A DNA stretch of 33,419 nucleotides, taken from the NCBI GenBank assembly GCA_003427395.1, contig BFEA01000144.1:885718-919136 (forward strand), given 5' to 3'. The first letter of the stretch is position 1. Each line of letters opens with the position of its first letter. The notes under the pieces were generated by a model. The model was given only the letters and a program-made list of their open reading frames with translations. It searched no databases and was not told the origin of the DNA. The translations under genes and the position numbers were made by a program. Source of the stretch: Chara braunii (lineage: Eukaryota > Streptophyta > Charophyceae > Charales > Characeae). Below are positions 18,681-28,017 of the stretch, in pieces.

Positions 18681-18838
18681 TAGGAGATCAAGATGGTAAT
18701 TTACAAGATGAGCAAATGGGAAAATGATAGATGGAAAAATGCATCTGACCGTAAAGACAGCTAATATACGTACATAATGAGGGTGCGTTGTGTTCGGGGG
18801 AAGACAGTAGGAGATCAAGATGGTAATTTACAAGAAAG
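18681..18838. repeat. Direct repeat flanking a half M2 element
   Basis: AGGAGATCAAGATGGTAATT followed by TACAAGA occurs at 18,681 and 18,811. Just before the second copy, TGAGGGTGCGTTGTGTTCGG and GGAAGACAGTAG (18,779-18,811) match the right arm of M2 copy 2 at 19,540-19,572. Its left arm is missing. Confidence 0.7.
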
Positions 18839-19358
18839 ATGATGGAATTGGAAGATGATAGAATCTGATCATGATGGAAAATTGCACCCCGAATTTCAAA
18901 CGACGTGGATGATGATGACCTCATTTGTCTACAGAGACCGTCACGATAAATCCGAACAAAACAAGTGAAGGGAAAAAAAAAGGAAAAAAATAAATATAAA
19001 ATAAAATAAAGCACCAGATGGTAGCTACAAGATGACCAAATGGACAGATACAAAATAGACAAATCGGGGCTATCGGGCCTCGAGAGTACTCAACGAGTCA
19101 ATGTCTTTTGTTCTAGTGACTTTGTTGTGCCCAGATTCTGAAATAAATAACAGCCATTGATTATCCAGATGCGTCAACAAGGAAGTCTAAGTTTCACGAA
19201 GGAAATCCCAAGTGCCAAGACAGGATAGTCCCCAAAATCCAGAATGATTCTAGTATTCTAGTAGAGCTCGCTAGAAAATCTAGTAGTGCCCACTGTCGAC
19301 GCTCATCAGCCTCTGTTGTGCTGCTCCATATCATCCCCCCTCTTCCCTATCCTCCCCC

Positions 19359-19399
<41 letters not shown>

Positions 19400-19461
19400 T
19401 TCCTCTCTCCGACACTTCCCATCCTAAAGGGAAGGACGGGGTCAGCTTCTCAAACTCAAAA
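18839..19461. other. Unassigned stretch with poly-C run
   Basis: No gene. A run of about 38 C at 19,360-19,397 (broken by T near its left end) is an assembly-sensitive tract and would be G-quadruplex-forming on the minus strand. Confidence 0.5.
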
Positions 19462-19572
19462 CTACCGTCTTCCTCCGAACATAACGCACCCTATAAATGA
19501 ATGTATACAAGCTATATTTCCGGCCAGATACCGCCAACATGAGGGTGCGTTGTGTTCGACGGAAGGCGGTAG
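19462..19572. mobile_element. TIR element family M2, copy 2
   Basis: CTACCGTCTTCCTCCGAACA..AACGCACCCT at left and AGGGTGCGTT..TGTTCGACGGAAGGCGGTAG at right are inverted copies. Interior about 50 bp. The element has the same ends and length as the one at 17,796-17,906 but a diverged inner arm. Confidence 0.8.
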
Positions 19573-19843
19573 TCATCGAAAACACCCTTCTTCAGCCTCG
19601 GCGTCTCTCTTTTTCGGGGGGGGAAGGGGAGAGGGGGGAAGGGGAAGGGGGGGAAGGAAGGGAGTGGACGAAATACCCGGTTCTTTTTATGTTTCCAGGA
19701 AAAAAAGTATACGTTCACAAATTAAGGAAAAAAAAAAAAAAAAAAGCTTTCATGGCAGAAAAACCTTTCTCATTCAATTTGCACCAATATCCCGTTAGTT
19801 ACTTTCATGCAATTGCAGAAATATACCCTTTTTCAACGAAACA
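19573..19843. other. Unassigned purine-rich stretch
   Basis: G/A-rich at 19,615-19,660, then an A run at 19,729-19,745. No gene. Confidence 0.4.
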
Positions 19844-19930
19844 ATAGTTACCTAGGCTACCAGCCGGGCCGCCCGGGTCCCGGGTGGCCAGCGCGTGCAA
19901 GGACGTCCCAGCAAAAAAAAAAAAAAAAAA

Positions 19931-20005
19931 NNNNNNNNNNNNNNNNNNNNNNNNNNNNNNNNNNNNNNNNNNNNNNNNNNNNNNNNNNNNNNNNNNNNNN
20001 NNNNN
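19931..20005. other. 75-base assembly gap
   Basis: A run of N between an A run and a T run; true length unknown. Confidence 0.98.
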
Positions 20006-20046
20006 TTTTTTTTCTTTTTTTCTTTTTTTGCTTTTTTTTTTCTTAT

Positions 20047-20205
20047 ATAGGGCGACGGCCTTGAGATATTATCATTGAGCTGACCGGCCCCAAGCAATTC
20101 ATTTGTAGTCGGTTTTACTCGTCAAGGATTCGAACACAGGTCTGTATTTCAATAGTTCATGGGTGTACCCACTGAGCTAGGCTCTTGGGTGCCAAACTGA
20201 ACAAC
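20047..20205 (-). mobile_element. SINE-2, tRNA-derived, nested in the hAT-like element
   Basis: Minus strand: A-box-like TAGCTCAGTGGGTACACCC (20,161-20,179) and B-box GTGTTCGAATCC (20,127-20,138), then GATAATATCT, CGTCGCCC and an A-rich tail running toward the gap. Both boxes are close to tRNA consensus, so the internal pol III promoter may be intact. The same body occurs at 16,770-16,905. Confidence 0.8.
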
Positions 20206-20398
20206 TTTTGCCTTAGGGTCACATCGACATTCTTCACCAAAATTAAAATAAAAATTAAAAATTAAAAATATTTTTTTTATTTTCATTTTTTTGGCCCGGC
20301 CGGGCAAGTGACCCCGGGCCACTCTGGTAGCCTAGATAGTTACAATACCCATTTCTCCGACTATCTTTATTGCGAAGGCGCCGGAAATCATTGAAGAC

Positions 20399-20502
20399 CG
20401 GAGGCCAAGTCCCACTTACCCGAAATCTCAATTTCCGACCATAGATTTGGAAGATCGACGGCCAAGAATGAAAGATCAGCGGAAGTGGGACTTGGCGCCG
20501 GG
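20399..20502. mobile_element. Small inverted-repeat element (CCAAGTCCCACTT)
   Basis: CCGGAGGCCAAGTCCCACTT at left; at right AAGTGGGACTTGGCGCCGG, its inverse with a few differences. About 104 bp overall. It starts about 55 bases after the hAT-like element. Confidence 0.65.
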
Positions 20503-20873
20503 TATGTCTGCGATTCCCCTTTTTTTTTTTTCCGTTAATCGACACTCTGAGAAAAGCACGTGCAAAGCCCTTTCTCGCAAGGGTCGGGATGTGTATGAAT
20601 TAATGGAGGCTTGGTCCTCCGGGTTGGATGAGTGGGATGGGGGTTGCTCACTGGACGGATTGTAGGGAGAACGCTGCCGTACCAAACACCCTTACAAGGG
20701 TATTTGGCGTATTTTCTGCAAATCACGCAAGTGCGGCCTCTCGACGGCGTGCGCGCGAGAGGAAGTATAGGTCCTCGCTCGGGTGAGCAGCGCGCACGGG
20801 GTATTGACAGCAAGGCGCAACTATGCGCTACCTCAGCGTGCGTGGCGTCACGGGCCAGCGCGACGCGCGATGT

Positions 20874-20913
<40 letters not shown>

Positions 20914-21558
20914 ATATATTTAGATTAGATTATATTGTATTAATTTTTGTAGCCTTTGGCACTTCTCGTAATCTGGACGTAATGCCGGACTTAATGGTTG
21001 CCACGGCGGTCGAGGACGTTGAGTGTGTGCCTCCTTTCGGTTGGCTTATGGGTGCGGGTAAGAATTACTTACGTTAACTAGTTTGAAGCGCGGGCCAGGG
21101 AATTCAACGTGCGTACGAGCCTGTGGGGAATCAGCCCGCGAGGCGGAAAGAGGCTGCATAGGGCCAGTTGTGGATATATGGTCCGCCACCGGCTTTCCAC
21201 TGCGAGAGGTTTGAGCGTGGGCAAACCCGGTGAGACCAGCAAGCGGGCTGTGCATTAGGCTCCAACAGGGGTCCGATGGGCTATGCCAGAAGGCAGCCTT
21301 CCCCCATGCTGTGGCCCCGGTAGGCTGTATGACGGGACGGGTCGTGGGGCGAGGTGGTTCCGCTGTGTGTAGGTTCTGGGCTGTGAAGGCTATCATCCTT
21401 GGCCTCTTGGGTTTCGCTTGCTTCTGTTGGTGGTGCCCGCGGCAAGAGGTGCTTGTGGGACCTGCGGGGTGGCGGAACAGGCTTGGGCAACAGTGGCCAG
21501 GGGATACACCGCCCGTTAACCCCAGCCTGCTGCGAAGAGTGGGAGGGTTGGGTGTGAG
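20503..21558. other. Start of the CpG-rich block; (ATCT)n
   Basis: From about 20,600 the sequence becomes rich in G, C and CpG. (TATC)n covers about 20,875-20,913. I see no recognisable gene. GTGGGACC-type phrases near 21,455 resemble the lead-in to the SINE-2 heads that follow. Confidence 0.4.
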
Positions 21559-21710
21559 CAGGCCTGTGGGACCAGCACCTGAGGGCCTAGCTCAGACTGG
21601 CACACCCGCGGACTGTGGAAAATAGGCCTGTGGGAACTGCTGCCGACGGGCCTGCTCAGTTTGTACACCTACGAACTGGTGAACTACAGACCTGAGTTCA
21701 AGCTACGCTG
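21559..21710 (+). mobile_element. Two tandem SINE-2-like heads without bodies
   Basis: GGCCTGTGGGACCAGC..CTAGCTCAGACTGGCACACC is followed by GCGGACTGTGGAAAATAG. Then a second unit reads GGCCTGTGGGAACTGC..CTGCTCAGTTTGTACACC, with GAACTGGTGAACTACAGACC and GAGTTCAAGC. The GCTCAG-TGG-ACACC and TTGAAA-type order is that of the SINE-2 tRNA head. The GATATC..CGTCGCCC body is missing after both. Confidence 0.6.
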
Positions 21711-24079
21711 AAAGAAAACGGGCACTACAATTCTGATTTACCTAGGGCTGTGACGCCCACCTCACGCCCAGCGCGACTTCCTGATCGGAGTGGCGTATGG
21801 GCCTGGAAGTGCGAAAAGGGGTGTGCCAAGGATTTTTGGGAAAGTAGGGGAGTCTTAAGGGTATGAATGCAATTAGGCGAATAAGGGGCACGTGCGCAAG
21901 GGACTCAAGGTCCGATGGGGCCGAGGCACTGTGGGCGACGGTTTACGGGGAAATCCCTCCGCGGTGGAGGCGGTCCCGAAAAGGTAGGCCGTCGGGGGCC
22001 GCCACGTGGCGCAGGCCGCCGCGTACCTGGGTTGGGCCTTCGGAATTCCGGAGTTCTCTGTTCGCCGCTACGTCGGCAATTCACACAAAACGTATTGGGC
22101 CAATAGGGGGCTATGGACGGCCACGGAACGACACTGAGTTGATGATACGGGAGAAGAAGGCGGAAAGGAGGGAAACTGGTGGTGATGACAACAAATCCCG
22201 GGTGGGTGAAGTAGTAGGTGTGGTCGGGGGAAGGGAAATCATAGCACCGAGGGTCGCTAGAGGTGGCGCAGTGGAACTCCCGCGGACATAGTCGATTCTC
22301 CGTGTGACAGGGGTATAGTGTTCTTATGAGATCGTCTATCAAAGGGGTGAAACAGTCCGGGTCGTAGGATGAATCTAAGCTCCAAGATCGCGTCATGGTA
22401 CCATCGTCGATGGGATAGCTCAGGTCGAGATATCGTTACCGCGCATGAGCACGTGCAGTGTGCTCGTACGGGATGACGGTTCCACCGCGAGTCTTTTTGG
22501 GTGAGCGAATCGCCGCACGGGAACGTGTGTAAGGGCGCGACTCAGATCACGTTTACACGTGTTCTCGCGCGGTGTTCGCAGGGCCCGACTTCGGATCGTC
22601 TAATCGCTTCGTAAGTTTCGATTATGCAAGATGCAACCATAGCACAACTTCATCGTGAGATAAGCAAAAACGAGAACAAAATCGTTATCGGGGCGAGATT
22701 CTTATCCCCTCTACATAGGCATAAAATCCATACATCAACATATTCGACAATCATACACATAATGCAATCAGGACGGACATCGCAAGGACAAGTGTGAGCA
22801 AAAACCCAAGCCAGGATTCCAGAAAGCCGAAACGAAAGCAAGAACAGGCAAAACCGCCCGGAGCCGCAATCAAAATGTATGTACACAGATGAAGAGGGGG
22901 AAGAGACAAGGAAACAACAAATCCGCGTCCATCGACCTCAACTCTCTCCTTCTCTCTCTTTCTCCTCCGATGCGGACAGTCCGTCGTCAAGCACCAACCC
23001 ACGAAGTTGTCACCCCGCTTAGTCCTCCCGCACCCGTCGGATTCGCCCGTGCCCACAGTCCATCGTGGCCCACGTCAATCCCGCGCGTTCGGCATCAGCC
23101 CGTCGGGTCGCCCAACTCCTACTCTACTCACCTCTTACTTCGCTCGTGTGCCGACCCTACCTGATCGCGCAACCCCGCGCTTCCAACAACGGGTTAAGAA
23201 AGCTGACTCATCGCGCAGCCGAAATTTATAGCGTGCATGCATGCGCGAAGAACACGGAATTACCAAGACTTAGAGTGAAGATTAGAGAGGGAGCGCCTGC
23301 GTTCTGCATGGTCGGGCCGCGGCGTGGGGGACGTAACCCTTCTCCACGCATCGATCCGAGCATGCAAGCCGCGGCCTACGAAAATTTCAGCAAAAGGAAG
23401 AGAGGGAGGGCGGGAGAGACGAAGTGCAAGAAGAAAGATACAGTTACAATGGCGCCCGCCCAAAATTACAGTTACACACACGATTAAGGGCGCCCACTAA
23501 TCAGAGTACCGTTGCGGCCGCATAAAGAAGCGCGTAGACAAAAGGCGCCGCGCGGCAGAAAAAGTCATAATTACTGAATTCCTAAATTCCTATCTAATGC
23601 GAAAAAGCAAAAAGCATAAATTCCAGAAGGGAAGTCAAAAATTCCGAGAGCCATCGGGAGGGGGGGCTCGACAAAATTCGAAAAAGACTTAAAGGAAAAA
23701 TTCAAAAGAACGAAGCAATTTCTCGCGCGATGTCCGCGCCGAAAAGATCGAAACCGAAACGAAAGAAACGACGTCAACATTTATCAATCGCGCGTGTGGT
23801 GGCGCGCCAGACATTCATCCGACCAATCACTCAACCGGCCGTCCCAGGACACACCCAGCTCCGAACCCAGTCATTCGACAAGAAGCGACGAGAAAGACGA
23901 AAAAGCAAGGGTACTGATGCAATTTTTCCACCGATCCCGTTTTCCCGTAATTGGCCCAATCTTCCCAGCTTAGGACCCCTCGTTGCAACCGCGCAAAAAA
24001 TCGTGCGTTACAGAAAGTGGTTCGTCACAGGGCCGGCCGGTGCCCTTGGCTTTGCTTTTCCATCAACGGGCGTCCTGTG
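21711..24079. other. CpG-rich stretch without recognisable genes
   Basis: Several frames remain open for 100-160 codons (for example 21,863-22,291 and 23,065-23,487 plus; 22,396-21,905 minus), which is expected where GC content is high. Their products are Arg/Pro/Gly-rich and show no motif I know. I call no gene. Confidence 0.4.
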
Positions 24080-24190
24080 GGACCAGCAGGTGTGAACCCA
24101 GCTCAGTTGGTACACCCACAAACTGTTGAAACGCAGACATGAGATCGAACTCCACTGAAGGTGGGTAAGTGGGAGCTTGCGGCACATGTT
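24080..24190 (+). mobile_element. SINE-2-like tRNA head
   Basis: CCTGTGGGACCAGCAGGTG leads into CCAGCTCAGTTGGTACACCC (A-box-like), ACAAACTGTTGAAAC and GAGATCGAACTCC (B-box-like). It matches the unit at 21,559-21,710. An AT-rich (TTTTA)n stretch follows from about 24,199. Confidence 0.65.
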
Positions 24191-25006
24191 GAAATGCCGC
24201 TAATTTTATTTTTATTTTTATTCTTATTTTTTTTCTTTATTTTTATTTGCATTATTTTTCTTATTCCGAGAGGTCGGGACTGAGCAAGGGGCACCAGTGG
24301 GAAGCTGCAGCGGTATTGGCCGTGCAACCCGAATTGCCCGGTAGCTGTTCTCACGAAACCCTTCTCCGTTGTGGCCCTCAATGGCCCCAATTGATTATTT
24401 GCAGCTACTGCTGAAGATCCGCACTGGGACCTGCTTCGCGAGGCTCACGTTGCAGGCTATGCAGCCAACCCTGCGTCCTCCTGCTCGTCACGGAAGTTGG
24501 AGTTGCCCTGATGACTGGGCATAGGTTGGGCAGGCGCTGCAGCACCACCCATTTCGGGGCTCATTGATTTCAACAAGTGAGTTGTTACTCACTCTTTAGT
24601 GGATTTCGACTTCAGTAACCAGCGTCCTCCTGTCTATACCGGTGGGCGCACCTTTGCAGCATCCGGATTAGCGCACAGTGGTATTGGGCGGAGAGGGGAA
24701 AAAGGCTGGGCAGAGAGCAGAAAAGCACGGATGAACCTGGACGGGGTCTGATGCAGGGTGCATTCAGGGCGAGGGAGAAGGACGCAACGACGGATGGGGG
24801 CAGCCATGGCGACAGAAAGGATGATTTTGCGTCCATTTCTTAACGGAAACGGGCGAATAAAGGCTCGTTTCTAGTATTTTTTGCCATGGCGAACTGATTG
24901 GTATAGTCAGTTTGGATGATAGGATAGTGATATAGGAGTTAGTGAAGGAAAGCGTGCGCGGAGAGATGGTGAGAAATGAAGGAGAAGGGAAGGTGAGATT
25001 GCTGAT
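24191..25006. other. Unassigned stretch; AT-rich tract then mixed sequence
   Basis: (TTTTTA)n-like tract at 24,199-24,262. GAAACGGGCGA at 24,846 and AAAACGGGCGAG at 25,025 begin a diverged direct repeat of about 60 bp (both continue to GCC.TGGCGA.C..GATT). No gene. Confidence 0.4.
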
Positions 25007-25036
25007 CTCGCCCGTTTTTTTATGAAAACGGGCGAG
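25007..25036. repeat. Perfect 12-bp stem-loop
   Basis: CTCGCCCGTTTT (25,007-25,018) and AAAACGGGCGAG (25,025-25,036) pair perfectly around the loop TTTATG. Function unknown; it resembles a junction of two inverted copies of the CGGGCGA repeat nearby. Confidence 0.85.
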
Positions 25037-25085
25037 GGAGGATTCAAATCAGGGGTTTTCAGGCCTGGCGACCCCGATTTTGAAG

Positions 25086-25775
25086 GTAGATTTAATAGAA
25101 AGTTAGTAGAAAAACAGCTTACTTGAAAAACTGCAGCGTGGGAGTGTCGAGGAGGTGAAGATCGAGGGGACTGAGAATGTGAAGTACGGGGTTTGGGAGG
25201 ATAGTGAACCTGATGGCCGTGGCGGATTCTGCATCTGGCCAGCGAAATCGGAGAAACAAGCACTAAGAGCTGCGCGGTATGAAGGTGATGATTAGCGGGG
25301 AAAGTGGTAAACGAGTATCTCGCTCATTTCCGAGCGAAAGCGAGCACGGAAAGATGGTAGGAGGGGGTTTTCGACCATTGCAAATCGAATAGTGAAGCCG
25401 GATTTCGGAGTTATTGGTTCTTTTTTGCACTACAGATGTGGGATGTTGCGCAGTGCAATGAATCTTCCTGGGTTCTAGGCGGAGATTCATTCTCGAATTG
25501 TACTTCGGTGAATGAAGGAGCGACCCTGACAGCGCATCAGGCCACCTTCTAGCAGCAGATCCGTCCATAGTTGCTGCCATGGATCGAAGTACTGTTGCCT
25601 AGGATCGCATTGCTGCTGCCCGAGATCGTGACGTGCTGTTATCCTCGTCACGGAAAGCCGCCTCCCTCCTCGAAATCTGCGAGATCCGTTAGCCCGCCGA
25701 CCCTCGTACCTGCTGGGGTCAAGGAAGGCGAACGAGCCGGAGCGGAACACTCTGTGTGTGTGGGGGGGGGGGGGN

Positions 25776-25833
<58 letters not shown>

Positions 25834-26046
25834 TCACTCTCATTAAGTCCGAGTGAATGCAGCAGTGGAAAAGGCAGGGGTCGAGCCTGTGCACAGCGAG
25901 GGCAATGACGCAAGAGTACGTACCTGGCGTTGGCTTTGGCTTACGGGGTCGACATCTTCACGCCCTGCAGCTGTTGTGCTGACGGGAAAAACGGGGGGGC
26001 TTTAAAACGGGGGGGCTTACCTGATAGGAACGAGGCGACGAAAACA
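25086..26046. other. Mixed stretch with short tandem words and G-run/(GA)n
   Basis: Around 25,570-25,645 a loose about 24-bp unit (GTTGC..GATCG..CTG) recurs three to four times. A G run with one N (25,775) and (GA)n at about 25,780-25,829 follow. No gene recognised. Confidence 0.45.
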
Positions 26047-26291
26047 GTGTACATCTAGGCGCTCTAGCAGGAGATTCATCCGACCTTGCTCCTCGTACCG
26101 CCGGACATAACTGCACTGTCTTTCTGTGTGCAAGGCTGGGCAGCAGGGTATTTTTCCCTGTTATAGCGGTAGATTCGTTCGATTTTGCTTTTCCTGCCAG
26201 TGTAAGTAGCCTCCCCCAATCTCCCTGTGCACGTGGTAGGAGAGCAGTGTATATTTCCATGTTCTAGCGGAACATTCATTCGAATTTTGCT
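26047..26291. repeat. Three diverged tandem units of about 100 bp
   Basis: GTGTACATCTAGGCGCTCTA, GGGTATTTTTCCCTGTTATA and GTGTATATTTCCATGTTCTA open units at about 26,047, 26,147 and 26,248. Each continues GCxGxAxATTCxTxCGA..TTGC. A weaker relative (TTCTAGCAGCAGATCCGTCC) is at 25,547. Confidence 0.7.
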
Positions 26292-28017
26292 TGATTTATC
26301 GATGGGAGTAGCGGTAGTCCATCCACGAAGGGGACTGCGACCTACCTGTTGGGCGGGGCGATGCTCAGTCTAGTCGGAAGGGGGCTGTGAGGGGGTCAGC
26401 CGTAAAGTTGGACACTTACATGCGACTACACCTGCCCGTGTACGACCAGGTGCATGCAGCAGAAGACAAGGGAGGGGAGGATAATACTTACCAGGCTGGC
26501 TGGCGATTTGAAAGCCGAGCTACGTGAGGGAGTGAGCTCGCCGGAGCTGTCACTGGCTGTCGGGATCCCCGAGACCAGTGCGGACCTTTTGCACGCTGTG
26601 TTGGCAACATCTTGGGGGTCTTGCTATCGGTCGCCGCGAGCTCGCCTCTCATACTCATAAGCCTTCTCGGTCATTGGGATCAACTTCTATGCATGGTGTG
26701 TCCATTGTTACAAGTATTCAATTACTGAATCTTCTACCTTAAGAAGTGATTGGCCTATACTGCTGTTGAGTCCCCATCTTTCGTCCCTCCCCCTTATGCT
26801 AAGCTGTCTCAACAGGTTATAAGGGGTGCTAGTTACTCTGCATTTCTGAGCACAATTGGTGGTGTGTTGAGGCTAGCACCATAGGTTGTGGCGGCACCTT
26901 GCGGCTGCGCGCGCACGATATTCTCATAGGGAGTTTGTGAAGTTACCTGTGTTACGGTGTAGTGTGTAGCGGTGACCGTTCTAAGGTAAGTTGCCGGGAC
27001 TTAGAGGAGTGACTAAGCTCGAGAAGGAATGTTGCTGTTGACCACAGATTGAGAATTGCGGTATCCTGTGCTATTCCTTCGCCATGAGCTCTGCATTACA
27101 GGCCACTTTGACCGCTATGCTGCAGTAATAAGTGTTGGGCGACTGCGGGAGCCTGCTAGTACTGAGGCTGTAGGCTGTTTCGGAACGTGCTGATTCGCTG
27201 CTGCGCTGGTTGTGTATCGCGCTGTTCATTTTCAAACTGCGTTGTCTGCTATAGCGGTCGCTGAGCCTGCTGCGGGCTGCTGCGCTGCGTTGACTGCGAT
27301 TGTTTGGAGGCCATATGATTGATGCAACACTTTGGAGGGTGGAGGTTTAGTGCGAGACATAGTGGTTAGACTGCAGGAGAGGCTGCGGCCGCGGCTAGGA
27401 GGAGTGGCCATGGGCCTGGTGGGATGATCAGGCTTCTGAAATGGGTTATTGTTGCGAACTAGCTGTCGGCGGTTTGATTTCGGTTTGACCAAGTGTTGTA
27501 GTCGTGGGCCATCATTGCGGGGCTCCCAGGCGAATCAAGGCAACAAGGCCCTCTCCTGAGAGTTGAATTGTCCCCCTCTTGCATCTTGAGCATCTGAAAC
27601 CCCTCATTCTGCCCTTCTTCCTCTAAGTCTAGTCTATTGGTTTTGAGAGGAAGGCGGCAGGCGGGATCGCAACCCGTAATCCGCGCCAAGGCCTCTGTGG
27701 GAGGTTCGCCCCACCGATTGCAGGAGCTCTGCCGGAGCCTAGGCGAGGCTCTAGAGGCAGGGAATTGAAAGGTGATTGTTGCCTTCCCTCTATTAAACCA
27801 GATTATGGCCCCTAACTGAACCGCCTATTGTGTTTGGACTGAGTATGTGGCATGCATCCCTACTTTGACTTTTGCCTGACTTTCAGGACTTAAACCAGAT
27901 TAAGTAAAAGGACGTTTGTGTAATTTCAGTTTCAGTCTTGTTGGTTGTGTGAAAGCAGACCGTGAAAAGAACTGCATCTGGGAAAGGCAGGATGAAGGGT
28001 TGATTTGCTTGAGGCTT
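26292..28017. other. Unassigned stretch; possible coding remnants on the minus strand
   Basis: Minus-strand frames at 27,689-27,459 and 27,492-27,232 overlap in different frames and have non-repetitive, polar composition (MARITGCDPACRLPLK; ATPPSRGRSLSC). I do not recognise them. The CpG-rich character fades after about 26,650. Nothing else was seen. Confidence 0.35.

Larger units (their letters stand above)
19844..20343 (+). mobile_element. hAT-like non-autonomous element, copy A, carrying a nested SINE and a sequence gap
   Basis: Perfect 12-bp terminal inverted repeats CTAGGCTACCAG (19,852-19,863) and CTGGTAGCCTAG (20,324-20,335) are bounded by a perfect 8-bp target duplication ATAGTTAC (19,844-19,851 and 20,336-20,343). 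Subterminal GCCCGGCCGGGC and ACATCGACATTCTTCACC-type sequence match, inverted, the copy at 8,365-8,658. Compared with that copy, this one has a tRNA-derived SINE inserted after the CAAACTGAACAACTTTTGCC segment. The N gap lies in the A/T tract beside the SINE tail. Confidence 0.9.

Noticed and set aside
19512-20097. Open frames crossing the N gap
   Set aside because: They consist of unknown residues and homopolymer translation.
20127-20179. Possible minus-strand tRNA gene
   Set aside because: It is repeated with the same non-tRNA body at 16,770-16,905 and lies inside a transposon, so SINE is the better call.
21863-22396. Overlapping frames of 142 and 163 codons on opposite strands
   Set aside because: High GC content leaves several frames open by chance. 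Products are Arg/Pro/Gly-rich without motifs.
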